A stretch of DNA of 64,000 bases from Luteipulveratus mongoliensis. GTDB lineage: Bacteria; Actinomycetota; Actinomycetes; Actinomycetales; Dermatophilaceae. The DNA lies in assembly GCF_001190945.1 (NCBI RefSeq), contig NZ_CP011112.1, positions 1,612,001-1,676,000 of the forward strand, in the 5' to 3' direction. Of the stretch, positions 7,367 through 14,822 are shown in pieces; the stretch's first letter is position 1, and each line of letters opens with the position of its first letter. The translations under genes were made by a program, and so were the position numbers. The notes beneath the pieces are model-generated. The model made no database searches, was not told the DNA's origin, and was given only the letters and a program-made list of their open reading frames with translations.

Positions 7367-8052
7367 CAGGCGATCTCCATCTCTCCGAGTTCGGGGATGC
7401 GTTCGGTGGCGGGGTAGCGGGTGGCGGCTACCTCGTAGGCGGCGACCATGGCGGCGGCGTTCTCCTCGAACTGCGCGAGCGCGGCGACGATGGCCTCGCG
7501 CCATGCGGGGTCGCGCTTGACCCGCTTGACGTACAGGGGCAGGCCGCCGGAGTAGGACACGTAGTCGCACCAGGAGCGGCCGGAGACGAGTAGCCCGGTC
7601 TGGATCTGGGCCATGTAGCCGGCGGGCACCTCGTCGGCGAGCAGCACGCGGACGTGCTCCTTGGGCTGCGGGCACTTGATCTCGATGGCCCCGTCCTTGG
7701 CTACGAGCCCGTCCGGGGAGTAGCCGAGTCGGCGTCCGTCGATGCCGTCGCGGACCATGAAGCCCATCTCGTGGACGGGCGTGTGGGCGTACCGCTCGGC
7801 GTAGATCTCGCGCGCGTACGGCTCCATCTCCACGCCTCGCCACATGTCCGGCGTGCGTACGGTGTCCTCGACGTGGCCCGTAATCCGTTCTGCCACGAGC
7901 GTTCTCAGCAGGCCACGTGAGGTGTCGTTGTCGGCGACCTTGAGGGTGGGTGTGAGCAGCTTCCCAACGACCGAGGCCGTGACGATGCCGCACCGTGCTT
8001 GCAGCCACTCGTCCGTTCCTTGGATCAGGTTTGGGTACGTGGTGAGGGTCAT
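7366..8052 (-). CDS. YqaJ-family viral recombination exonuclease
   Basis: A 228-residue protein starting MTLTTYPNLIQ behind a GGAAGGAG site. The opening QGTDEWLQARCGIVTAS is the YqaJ/lambda-exonuclease signature, MEPYAREIYAE follows, and the catalytic GYSPDGLV...IEIKCPQP supplies the D...ExK triad. It should resect double-strand ends 5' to 3' for single-strand annealing recombination. Immediately downstream is its presumed partner. A well-preserved core makes activity likely. Confidence 0.9.
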   Translation of the reverse strand: MTLTTYPNLIQGTDEWLQARCGIVTASVVGKLLTPTLKVADNDTSRGLLRTLVAERITGHVEDTVRTPDMWRGVEMEPYAREIYAERYAHTPVHEMGFMVRDGIDGRRLGYSPDGLVAKDGAIEIKCPQPKEHVRVLLADEVPAGYMAQIQTGLLVSGRSWCDYVSYSGGLPLYVKRVKRDPAWREAIVAALAQFEENAAAMVAAYEVAATRYPATERIPELGEMEIA

Positions 8053-8231
8053 GCGGACTCCTTCCGTGCTGCCTGGTACCGGTCGCAAGCGCCTTGGTAT
8101 GCGGCGCCCCCGAGGAGTGCGCGTGTGCTGGTGGGGCTGGTCTCGCGCATCACCTGGGCGAGGTGTCCCCAGAGGCGGTCGCGGTCGGCTCGGAGTGCGG
8201 CGAGGTGGGCCGCGTGCATGGTGCTGGTCAT
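8049..8231 (-). CDS. Phage microprotein, 60 residues
   Basis: MTSTMHAAHLAALRADR: a helical, alanine/arginine-rich 60-residue protein, coupled by ATGA to both neighbours. Unknown function. Confidence 0.65.
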   Translation of the reverse strand: MTSTMHAAHLAALRADRDRLWGHLAQVMRETSPTSTRALLGGAAYQGACDRYQAARKESA

Positions 8232-8365
8232 GTCTGCTCCTTGAGTCCGAGCATGCGTGCGATGGTCGGCCCGTCTGGTTCGCGCATGACGAATCGGGTT
8301 GCGGCTGCTCGCTGCTCGGGTGTGATGTGCAGGGAGACCAGCGCGGATGACGTGGTGTCGCTCAT
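8228..8365 (-). CDS. Phage microprotein, 45 residues
   Basis: MSDTTSSALVSLHITPEQ...: a 45-residue protein whose second half (GPTIARMLGLKEQT) resembles the recognition half of a helix-turn-helix. Coupled by ATGA to the methyltransferase gene. Possibly a tiny DNA-binding factor. Confidence 0.6.
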   Translation of the reverse strand: MSDTTSSALVSLHITPEQRAAATRFVMREPDGPTIARMLGLKEQT

Positions 8366-9924
8366 GCGGCGTACTCCTTCGTGAAGTCGTAGGCGAACGC
8401 CATGCACGCGGCGTACGCCTGCTGGGGGACCACGCCGTTGCCCGCTGCCTTCAGCTGGGCGTTGCGTGCGGCGCTGGGCTTCATGCCGGCCCAGATGGCG
8501 GGGTTGGTGATGTGCCCGTCGGGTAGTCCCATGAGCCACTCGGAGAAGGCGGGGGACAGGCGCGGGTTTCCCTTGGGTCCTGGCTCGGTGGGTGCGGGTG
8601 CGGGTCGCCCGAACATGGCCTCTTGGCGACGGATCGCAGGGCCGTACTCGCGCCAGTCCTGCTGGTTGCGCACGGTGGCGTCGGTGAGCGTCGTGCCGTG
8701 CGTTGCGGTCGTGTCGGGGTTCCCACCACTGGCCTTGTGGTCGCTCACTGTCGTCGTCGGCAGCAGCTTCGCGACCGCGCTCGGCAGCATCAGGTCCCCA
8801 GATGAGCCCGCCTGGTCGGGGCCGCCCTTGGTGCCGTCGCCAGCACGCGGTGTCGGGAGCATGCGCTGCGCCTCGATGGACAGTGACTTGCCGTGCCCGT
8901 TGCCGTTGCCGTGCTTGGCCTGCATAGCCTCGGCCCAGGCGTCCCAGGCGTCCGGCGTCTTGCCCTCGCCCATGTCGTTCACGGCGGGCGTGGGGAGCAG
9001 CACGTGCTCGACGACGTCCTGCAAGCCGACTGAATGGCCGCCCGAGCGCCGCTTGTCCGGGTGCTGGCCTGCATGCTTGCTGGTGCCGCTCGCCTCCGGA
9101 GTTGGCAGCATCGTGACCGCCGAGCGAAGCTGCGCCTCGCGGTTGTCCACGCTGCCAGCCTTGGCGTCCGAGCGGATCGGCGTTGGTAGCAGGCTCATCC
9201 AGCTAGGTACTTCGCCACACCCGGCAGCAGCAGCTCGTCCGACCGCTCCCCGCTGCGCGTCAGATGCCCACCCATTGAGTCGGCCACTGAGGGCGTGTGC
9301 ACCATCTGCGGGAAAGGCGAAGATGAAGACCCGTAACCGGTTGTGCGCCGCGCCCACGTCGGCCGCTCGTAGGCCGTACCAGAACGCGTCATACCCGATG
9401 TCGGCCAGGTCTGCGAGAACCGCTCCGAGTGCCCGCAGATCAGGTTGACCGTCTCCGTCTCCCAGACACCACGGGCACGGTTCCACGTCGCTATCGGCTT
9501 CGGCACTGAGGAGTCCTCTCACGTTCTCGGCGACGACCAGCGAGGGCCGCAGCTCGTCGATGGCGCGGAGCATCTGGCCCCACAGCCCGGATCGGGTCTT
9601 GCCCTCGCCGTCTCGGATGAGCCCGGCGCGTCGGCCGGCGTGGCTGACGTCCTGGCAGGGGAAGCCGCCCGCGATGATCTCGACGAGGCCGCGCCAGGGT
9701 GACCAGTCCACAGTGGAGACGTCACCAAGGTTGGGCACGTCAGGCCAGTGGTGGGCGAGGATGCAGCACGGCGAGCGATGCGGCTCGTAGTGCCCGACCG
9801 TGCCGTCGTCGCTGACCTTGCAGACGTCGGCGACGGCGACGGTCTCGGCGTTGAAGGCAGCTTCGAGCGCCATGTCCAGGCCGCCCGTCCCGCTGAACAG
9901 GGAGACCAGTCTCGGCCGGCTCAT
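8362..9924 (-). CDS. DNA (cytosine-5) methyltransferase
   Basis: A 520-residue protein starting MSRPRLVSLFSGTGGLDMA. It has the AdoMet-binding FSGTGGLD (motif I), the catalytic GGFPCQDVSHAG with the Pro-Cys pair (motif IV), ENVRG (motif VI) and RLRVFIFAFP (motif VIII). A long middle region (about residues 200-450) is the likely target-recognition domain, rich in short MLPTP-type elements. The C-terminal NGVVPQQAYA is motif X. No restriction enzyme is adjacent, so it is probably an orphan phage methylase protecting phage DNA or altering host expression. Confidence 0.92.
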   Translation of the reverse strand: MSRPRLVSLFSGTGGLDMALEAAFNAETVAVADVCKVSDDGTVGHYEPHRSPCCILAHHWPDVPNLGDVSTVDWSPWRGLVEIIAGGFPCQDVSHAGRRAGLIRDGEGKTRSGLWGQMLRAIDELRPSLVVAENVRGLLSAEADSDVEPCPWCLGDGDGQPDLRALGAVLADLADIGYDAFWYGLRAADVGAAHNRLRVFIFAFPADGAHALSGRLNGWASDAQRGAVGRAAAAGCGEVPSWMSLLPTPIRSDAKAGSVDNREAQLRSAVTMLPTPEASGTSKHAGQHPDKRRSGGHSVGLQDVVEHVLLPTPAVNDMGEGKTPDAWDAWAEAMQAKHGNGNGHGKSLSIEAQRMLPTPRAGDGTKGGPDQAGSSGDLMLPSAVAKLLPTTTVSDHKASGGNPDTTATHGTTLTDATVRNQQDWREYGPAIRRQEAMFGRPAPAPTEPGPKGNPRLSPAFSEWLMGLPDGHITNPAIWAGMKPSAARNAQLKAAGNGVVPQQAYAACMAFAYDFTKEYAA

Positions 9925-10034
9925 GGCTTGTCGTCCTTCCGTGTGCGGCGTGCGTCTGCGGTCCATGACGCGAGGCCGATGCCGAGCGCGATGATCAGGC
10001 CGACGACGAGCGCGCCGGTTAGGTGGCCACTCAT
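9921..10034 (-). CDS. Single-span membrane microprotein
   Basis: A 37-residue protein (MSGHLTGALVVGLIIALG...) with one hydrophobic helix of about 18 residues and a basic tail (ADARRTRKDDKP). ATGA-coupled to both neighbours. Role unknown; small phage membrane proteins often act in superinfection exclusion. Confidence 0.62.
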   Translation of the reverse strand: MSGHLTGALVVGLIIALGIGLASWTADARRTRKDDKP

Positions 10035-10294
10035 GGCCACACCCGGATCTCGATGAACTGGTAGCGACCGGGGTGGTCGCGCAGGATGCGCCTGGTCTGG
10101 CCGTACAGGACCGGCTTGTCCGACAGCCACCGCACGGGCTCACATCCGGTCGTGGCGAGTGCTCCTGCGAGGCAGTCGATCCGGCGCGTGTAGCCCTGAC
10201 CCGAGTCACTGAGACAGCGGCCGTTGCTCATGAACGCCCAGCGCCACTGGCGGTCATGCGCTGAGCGGGTGACTTCGATCCGAGGGTTTCTCAT
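10031..10294 (-). CDS. YegP/DUF1508-like small protein, copy 2
   Basis: An 87-residue protein (MRNPRIEVTRSAHDRQWRW) with the same layout as the protein at 6178-6441: strand, QWRWAFMSNGRCLS, SGQGYTRRIDCLAGAL. An AAGGA site precedes the ATG. The C-terminus (YQFIEIRVWP) mirrors the other copy's HVFVEVVP, supporting true paralogy. Confidence 0.7.
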   Translation of the reverse strand: MRNPRIEVTRSAHDRQWRWAFMSNGRCLSDSGQGYTRRIDCLAGALATTGCEPVRWLSDKPVLYGQTRRILRDHPGRYQFIEIRVWP

Positions 10295-10410
10295 TTTCGG
10301 TCCTTCTTGGCTGGTGGTGGGACGGGCGCGGCGCAGTCCTTGAGCAGGTATGTAATCTCGCGGGTTGCCTTGGAGCGCCCTGGGTTTCGCGCTTTCCTCT
10401 TGCTGCTCAC
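10291..10410 (-). CDS. Basic phage microprotein, 39 residues (GTG start)
   Basis: Reads VSSKRKARNPGRSKATREI and ends PPPAKKDRK from a GTG overlapping the upstream stop (GTGA), and ends in an ATGA overlap with the next gene. Strongly basic with a short central hydrophobic stretch (TYLLKDCAAPV). It could bind nucleic acid. It fills an otherwise unexplained gap in the operon, which supports it. Confidence 0.62.
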   Translation of the reverse strand: MSSKRKARNPGRSKATREITYLLKDCAAPVPPPAKKDRK

Positions 10411-10748
10411 AGGTACGCCCCGATCCGGTCGGTGGGGGATGCCTTGGCGCAGCGCTCAGCCCACGCCCGCATGCGCCCCTGGAGGCACTGGTCGTAGTCG
10501 CCCCACCCGTTGGCGGGGTTCATGGCGCGCCACTTGTCCGGCTCCGTTGCCATGTGGTTGAGCACACCGAGGATGTGCTCGCCGACCTCGCGAGCGGGCT
10601 TGCCCTTGATCTCACGCCACCCCAAGAAGCCCGCCTCGCGGAGCATCTTGGACAGGTTGTAGGTGACGTTCAGTTCGTCATCGGTGGACTCGTTGCCACG
10701 GCCGCAGTGTGGGCAGGCATCGCGCAAGATCCAGACGTCGGCGCTCAT
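10407..10748 (-). CDS. Phage hypothetical protein with one CxxC
   Basis: A 113-residue protein (MSADVWILRDACPHCGRG). One CPHC at the N-terminus; the rest is helical (VTYNLSKMLREAGFLG, EVGEHILGVLNHM) ending in an aromatic segment (GWGDYDQCLQGRMRAW). No family recognised. Confidence 0.7.
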   Translation of the reverse strand: MSADVWILRDACPHCGRGNESTDDELNVTYNLSKMLREAGFLGWREIKGKPAREVGEHILGVLNHMATEPDKWRAMNPANGWGDYDQCLQGRMRAWAERCAKASPTDRIGAYL

Positions 10749-10891
10749 CGCCGTCCCCTGCCGATCTGGTCGAGGTTCGATGGCTCGTTCCATGAGTGCT
10801 CGTCCGGGACTAGCGGCGCGGACACGAACGCCGTTGCGAGCCAACCGGTTACGGCACCAATGACGATGCACACGACGATGGCGGTGATCAC
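10745..10891 (-). CDS. Single-span membrane microprotein (GTG start)
   Basis: A 48-residue protein starting VITAIVVCIVIGAV from a GTG overlapping the upstream stop. One N-terminal transmembrane helix with a 25-residue hydrophilic tail. Unknown role. Confidence 0.58.
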   Translation of the reverse strand: MITAIVVCIVIGAVTGWLATAFVSAPLVPDEHSWNEPSNLDQIGRGRR

Positions 10892-11361
10892 GACTCGGCA
10901 TCCGCGATGTCGTGACCGTCGGCGTAGAACCGCGCGAGCCGCCAAACGCCATAGGGGAGATCGGCGGTCTTCAAGAACTCCCGCCACCGTGCGGCGTCGT
11001 AGCCCTTTAGCGCGTCGCGTCGGACGGGAACGTAGTAGGCAGGGTCGTACGTCTTGTGACCCTCGGGAACGGTCGCGATGATCTCGACCCTGACGACGTG
11101 CTCGTTGCTGACCAGCGTCGTCTCGCCGTCAGTCCACTGACCGCCGCTCATCTCGCCGACGTAGCGGTTGCCAGATACGGCCGTGACGAACGCGAGCGTC
11201 CCGTCCGGATGCGTTGGTCGCGGGTCGGCCACCTCGGCCAACGTCCGCAGACGCCGTGCGGCAGCTTCGTACTTCCCGCCCTGCCGGTCGAGCAGCGAGG
11301 CAGCGTCGCGGTAGGAGGCAGCCTCAGCCTTGTTCTCGTCTGTGGTCTGCCCGATGCTCAT
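10888..11361 (-). CDS. Phage hypothetical protein
   Basis: A 157-residue protein (MSIGQTTDENKAEAASY). An N-terminal helical half (YRDAASLLDRQGGKYEAAARRL) is followed by a beta-rich half (TLAFVTAVSGNRYVGEM, VVRVEIIATVPEG). Coupled at both ends. No family recognised. Confidence 0.7.
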   Translation of the reverse strand: MSIGQTTDENKAEAASYRDAASLLDRQGGKYEAAARRLRTLAEVADPRPTHPDGTLAFVTAVSGNRYVGEMSGGQWTDGETTLVSNEHVVRVEIIATVPEGHKTYDPAYYVPVRRDALKGYDAARWREFLKTADLPYGVWRLARFYADGHDIADAES

Positions 11362-11759
11362 GCTGGCGTCCCTTCGTAGTGGTCGTCATAGGTGGCGTGG
11401 TCGTCGCACGGGCGGCCGAACAGGTCGGCGTCGCAGCGTCGGCACGTGGCGTCTGGGTGGTCGTCGCATGCACCGGACACGGAGCACGCGCAGGCCGCGC
11501 ACTCGTCGTCGGCGTCCATCTCGGACAGGTACGTGCCGTGCTCGGCCTGCAACCGGTTGAGGTGCCCGAGCAGGTCAAGCACCTGGGACTCGTCCAGCAG
11601 GAACCCGGCGACGTCGCACGTGCCCTCGTAGACACCGCCCGCGTATCGGCGTGCGGCTGCGTCGAGGTCGCTGCGCCAGATGTCGCGGCCTGCGTACGTG
11701 ACCAGGCGTGCCCCGGTGGACTGGGCGAGGATCAGCTGCGGCGCCTCGGTGCGGGTCAT
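11358..11759 (-). CDS. Cysteine-rich phage protein
   Basis: A 133-residue protein (MTRTEAPQLILAQ). The last 50 residues pack nine cysteines and several His/Asp (ECAACACSVSGAC, CRRCDADLFGRPC), a likely two-zinc module. The first 80 residues look globular. Function unknown. Confidence 0.7.
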   Translation of the reverse strand: MTRTEAPQLILAQSTGARLVTYAGRDIWRSDLDAAARRYAGGVYEGTCDVAGFLLDESQVLDLLGHLNRLQAEHGTYLSEMDADDECAACACSVSGACDDHPDATCRRCDADLFGRPCDDHATYDDHYEGTPA

Positions 11760-12070
11760 GACTCACCACCGAGGATCAGGTCAGCGAGGGCCAGCGCGTC
11801 CGTGTCGTAGTCCACGTCCAGCCGCCAGGACTCGGCGCGCTCGTCCAGCAACTTGGCCATGCCGATCCCGACACCGGGGTGCATGGTGGCGATGTACTCG
11901 GCGTCGGCGCGCTTGTCGAAGTCCTCGGACACGGCGACGTCATCCCCGGAGCCGCGGCCGGAGAAGACCACGTTGTACAGGGTCGGGTCGCTGTACCAAG
12001 GTCCGGCCGTCGCCGCCGCCGCTCGCTCGCGCAGCACCTTGGCCGCCTCACGCAGTCGCTCGGCGTTCAT
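11756..12070 (-). CDS. Phage hypothetical protein
   Basis: A 104-residue protein starting MNAERLREAAKVL. The pattern of an N-terminal helix, then GPWYSDPTLYNVVFSG, then ADAEYIATMHPGVG, is common in actinophage early proteins of unknown role. ATGA-coupled to both sides. Confidence 0.7.
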   Translation of the reverse strand: MNAERLREAAKVLRERAAAATAGPWYSDPTLYNVVFSGRGSGDDVAVSEDFDKRADAEYIATMHPGVGIGMAKLLDERAESWRLDVDYDTDALALADLILGGES

Positions 12071-12357
12071 GACGCGGGCCTGTGGATCCAGCAGCCCTGG
12101 CCGCCGACCATCCGGCACTCATCGCAGCGCGCCTTCTCGTCGGCGCGCACGGCATCGTCCAGGACGGCTTCCATCTCGGCAAGCTGATTGACCGTGACCT
12201 GATGACCGGCCAACTCGACTGTGGGCCGGGGGTGTTCGCGGTGTGCGCGTTGTGCGTAGCCCACCTGGGCGTACGTGGCCGTGGACTCGATGCCGTTGTC
12301 CCAGCCGAACGCGATCCGGTCGCCGCCGTTGATGGCGCGACACTTGAATGAGGTCAT
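12067..12357 (-). CDS. Phage hypothetical protein with C-terminal CxxC
   Basis: A 96-residue protein (MTSFKCRAINGGDRIAFGW). C-terminal cluster CDECRMVGGQGCWIH is a compact zinc-site candidate. Coupled by overlap to both neighbours. Confidence 0.7.
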   Translation of the reverse strand: MTSFKCRAINGGDRIAFGWDNGIESTATYAQVGYAQRAHREHPRPTVELAGHQVTVNQLAEMEAVLDDAVRADEKARCDECRMVGGQGCWIHRPAS

Positions 12358-13106
12358 GACGCGCTCCGAGTCCAGAAGTCGTCACACGTCTCGGGCGTGG
12401 TCGAGTCCTCGGTCAGCGGGTGCGCCGCGATCGCCTCAGTGTCCGACGCGTAGACCGGGACGTCCGGGTAGTTCCGCAGCACCTTGCGCACACGGATGGA
12501 GGTACGCAGGTCGTCCTCGATGTAGGCAGGCGGAACGATCAGCGCAACGATGCGAGCCTTGGATGCGCGGAACCCGCGTGACCCGGTGGTGCAGACGCCG
12601 TACCCCTCGATCACGGCGGCAAGGGCAACGCCCTCGTCGCGCGCAGTCTCGTAGTAGTCGGCGCTGCCGTCGAAGTAGGCGTAGAACCCGCACTTGCAGT
12701 CGAGCGCCGCGACCGTGTGCATGGACTCCTCGGCGTTCTCGGCCTGCTCGGCGTCGATCAGTGCCTGTGCTCGACGCTGCGCCTGGTCCGCCTGCTGACG
12801 GAGTGCCGCTGGGCTCGTCCGGGACGACGGCCACGACGACGACCAGAACCGGGTCGACGAGGACGTGGGCGGCGGTGTGGTGTGGATGCTGTAGCCGCCA
12901 GCGCCGTACAACGAGTTGAAGAGGTCGGCCTGGAGCCTCGCGTAGATGTTCACGGCCCGGTCCTGGAGGCACTCAGCCACGTTCTCTCCGGGCGTCCACA
13001 CAGACTGATGGGAGACGCCAGTCAGGCGACCCAACCCATCGACTCGGAACGCGCGCAGGCCGAACATCGAACCGGCCGCGAACGGGCGGTCAGAGAAGTC
13101 GCTCAT
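12354..13106 (-). CDS. Phage hypothetical protein, 250 residues
   Basis: Begins MSDFSDRPFAAGSMFGLRAF. The N-terminal 85 residues are globular, a Ser/Thr/Pro linker with a helical Gln/Ala stretch follows (LRQQADQAQRRAQALID), then a second globular part (ALDCKCGFYAYFDGSADY, ASKARIVALIVPPAYIE). The CKC pair is isolated. One of the larger early proteins; no family recognised. Confidence 0.7.
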   Translation of the reverse strand: MSDFSDRPFAAGSMFGLRAFRVDGLGRLTGVSHQSVWTPGENVAECLQDRAVNIYARLQADLFNSLYGAGGYSIHTTPPPTSSSTRFWSSSWPSSRTSPAALRQQADQAQRRAQALIDAEQAENAEESMHTVAALDCKCGFYAYFDGSADYYETARDEGVALAAVIEGYGVCTTGSRGFRASKARIVALIVPPAYIEDDLRTSIRVRKVLRNYPDVPVYASDTEAIAAHPLTEDSTTPETCDDFWTRSAS

Positions 13107-13237
13107 GCCGGAACCGCCTCACGGTCAGGCACCTGCACCGGTGCGTGCTCGGGAACGGGGACGGTCAGCGGCTCCAGCTCGATCTCGCGCTGGTCCTCGC
13201 CGATGTCGCCGCAGATGATCAGGGTCAGGTGGTTCAT
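13103..13237 (-). CDS. Phage microprotein, 44 residues
   Basis: Reads MNHLTLIICGDIGEDQREIE and ends DREAVPA. It fills the gap between two larger genes exactly, with ATGA overlaps at both ends, which is strong evidence that it is translated. Acidic, with one short hydrophobic strand. Confidence 0.68.
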   Translation of the reverse strand: MNHLTLIICGDIGEDQREIELEPLTVPVPEHAPVQVPDREAVPA

Positions 13238-13650
13238 GACGTTGCGACCTCTCGCTTGTGCGTCGCGAAGAACTGCGACTGACGCTCGTTGGATGCCTCG
13301 ATCAACGCGGCCTGGATATCGGCCGCCACGTCATCGGGCATGGGATCGGCGGACCGGACGCGGACCCACCAGTCAGCGAGGCGCAGCTTGTGCTTGGCCT
13401 TCGCTGCGGCGACCTCGGGTGCGTCGCCGGACACGAGGTGTACGTGACCCTCGGCGACGGCCTGGTCCTCGATGCTGCGCTTGAACTTGGCCGAGCGGCC
13501 GTGGAGCGCACGGGCTGCGGCGTGGCATGCCAGGCAGTTGGCGACCCTGGTGTCGGAGTGGAACGCGCATGTGGTCGGACGACGGCGTGCAGCGTGCATC
13601 GCCGAGAGGTTGTGCTCGTGCTGGTCGTGCCGGTTCTGGAGCGTGTCCAT
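13234..13650 (-). CDS. Phage protein with N-terminal zinc-finger-like cluster
   Basis: A 138-residue protein (MDTLQNRHDQHEHNL) behind an AAGGAG site. Residues 28-50 contain CAFH...CLACHAAA, a Cys/His cluster. The rest is helical and charged, including two basic segments (KAKHKLRLADWW, SAKFKRSIEDQ). First gene after the 190-bp hairpin-rich leader, so its expression probably depends on those structures. Confidence 0.7.
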   Translation of the reverse strand: MDTLQNRHDQHEHNLSAMHAARRRPTTCAFHSDTRVANCLACHAAARALHGRSAKFKRSIEDQAVAEGHVHLVSGDAPEVAAAKAKHKLRLADWWVRVRSADPMPDDVAADIQAALIEASNERQSQFFATHKREVATS

Positions 13651-13671
13651 CGGTAGACTCCTTGGATAGGT

Positions 13672-13713
13672 GAGGGCAGACCTGGTGGCTTGGCGTCTCC
13701 GGGGTCTGCCCTC
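13672..13713. terminator. Perfect 11-bp stem hairpin
   Basis: GAGGGCAGACC at the left pairs with GGTCTGCCCTC at the right, with a 20-base loop. Located 22 bases upstream of the start of the 13234-13650 gene on its transcript. No T-run follows in either direction, so it may be an attenuator or leader structure rather than a simple terminator. Confidence 0.55.
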
Positions 13714-13735
13714 GCTGCTGTGTGCTGAAGTGGTC

Positions 13736-13779
13736 CGGGACGACGCCGCGGCCTGGCGAGCGAGGCGTACGCCGTCCCG
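13736..13779. repeat. 7-bp inverted repeat in the same leader
   Basis: CGGGACG pairs with CGTCCCG across a 30-base GC-rich loop. Weaker than the two stems that flank it; listed because the three lie in a row in a 190-base gene-free stretch. Confidence 0.4.
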
Positions 13780-13789
13780 TGGTGTGTGA

Positions 13790-13837
13790 CCCGGTCGGCG
13801 GCGGGGGGACCCACATCGGGTGCAACCGCCGACCGGG
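13790..13837. terminator. Perfect 12-bp stem hairpin after the 13841-14188 gene
   Basis: CCCGGTCGGCGG pairs with CCGCCGACCGGG, with a 24-base loop. It begins three bases after the stop of the upstream gene in the direction of transcription, so a terminator or antitermination target is likely. Its stem resembles those at 14415-14480 and 14491-14528. Confidence 0.6.
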
Positions 13838-13840
13838 AGA

Positions 13841-14188
13841 TCAGGAAGACGCCCGCCAGACGCCGTTGCGCGAGTAGCGGCGCGACGTGCGCTCGGAGTG
13901 GTAGTCGCCGACGCGCTGGATCCGTTTGGCCGACGCGTAGCCGCCGAGGATCGCTGGCAACAGGCTCGGCGAGTGCGGGGCGAACGCGACGCCGTCCAAC
14001 TCGGCTGCAAGGACTGCCTCACGCCTGACGTCGTCGGCCGTAAAGGTCTCGCCGTCAGTCCGGTAGTTGAGGATGCAGACCTCGATGCCGATGCGGATGT
14101 ACTCGCCGTGACCACGGTGGGCTGCCTTGTCGGCGGCCTGCACGGCTGCGATGCCCTCGGCGCGGAGCTTCTCGCCCGTGACGGTCAC
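13841..14188 (-). CDS. Phage hypothetical protein (GTG start)
   Basis: A 115-residue protein starting VTVTGEKLRAEG at a GTG overlapping the upstream stop. Helical first half (GIAAVQAADKAAHR), a strand with one Cys (IEVCILNYRTDG), and a basic C-terminus (RTSRRYSRNGVWR). No family recognised. The transcript then runs into a 12-bp stem hairpin. Confidence 0.68.
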   Translation of the reverse strand: MTVTGEKLRAEGIAAVQAADKAAHRGHGEYIRIGIEVCILNYRTDGETFTADDVRREAVLAAELDGVAFAPHSPSLLPAILGGYASAKRIQRVGDYHSERTSRRYSRNGVWRASS

Positions 14189-14388
14189 TTCGACGTGACC
14201 CACTGGACGAGTGCGACCACAGCCCAGACCCCGACGCCAGCGAGCGCCAAGGCGAACAGGACGCAGAAGACGAACCAGGCTCCGAAGGCGGCGCGCGCTC
14301 CACCGGATGGGCGGCCTACGTGGTCGAAGCACTTGTCGCGGTCCATGAACGGACGGGCGGTGCAGTTACGAACGGCGCATGAGCGCAT
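14185..14388 (-). CDS. Small membrane protein with N-terminal Cys motif
   Basis: A 67-residue protein (MRSCAVRNCTARPFM). The N-terminus has CAVRNC...C, then one transmembrane helix of about 25 residues (FGAWFVFCVLFALAL...). First gene of the leftward block after a 478-bp untranslated stretch, with a GAGAGGA site. Possibly an exclusion protein; inference only. Confidence 0.68.
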   Translation of the reverse strand: MRSCAVRNCTARPFMDRDKCFDHVGRPSGGARAAFGAWFVFCVLFALALAGVGVWAVVALVQWVTSK

Positions 14389-14414
14389 GGCTGAGTCCTC
14401 TCGTTGGGTGGTGC

Positions 14415-14480
14415 CCCCGGTCGAGCGGCCGTCACCGCCAGGTGTCCACGCGGGTTCGTGGGTTCACTGCTCGACCGGGG
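14415..14480. repeat. Perfect 12-bp inverted repeat in leader
   Basis: CCCCGGTCGAGC pairs with GCTCGACCGGGG across a 42-base loop. On the leftward transcript the hairpin ends about 26 bases before the ATG of the membrane protein at 14185-14388, placing it between promoter and ribosome site. It shares the CCGGTCG stem core with the hairpin at 13790-13837, and both are followed on the + strand by AGAT. Confidence 0.58.
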
Positions 14481-14490
14481 AGATGAAGTG

Positions 14491-14528
14491 CCCGGCCGCT
14501 CAACCCGTGGGGGTGGGGAGCGACCGGG
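14491..14528. repeat. 11-bp inverted repeat (one mismatch) in leader
   Basis: CCCGGCCGCTC pairs with GAGCGACCGGG with one mismatch and a 16-base loop. Directly adjacent to the 14415-14480 stem. Likely part of the same structured leader. Confidence 0.5.
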
Positions 14529-14822
14529 CCGTGCGACACATCCGAGCGACCCGTTGCTAGGACACGACGGGGGCCACGTGCTCGGCAGTCGCAGCACCCC
14601 CAACCGGTTCTAAACCGTGCCGAATCAAGTTCGGTGAAGGGGGCTCAATCCCGTTGGTAGTGCTCAGGATTGATAAGCCTGTTCAGTAGGGCTGATGCAC
14701 GTCTGCGTTCCCTGGCGGGGCCTTGCGCTGGTCGGTGTGCCCTCTCGGCAGTCCGTTGCGCTCGCTCCCACTCGCCGTGTAGCGCCCGTACCAATAGGGC
14801 CCCGTACCTTCGGCGTGCTCAG

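Noticed and set aside
14690..14815. Reverse frame containing PYWYGRYTASGS in the phage control region
   Set aside because: No start codon follows the upstream in-frame stop, so I cannot support a gene; it may be a decayed fragment.
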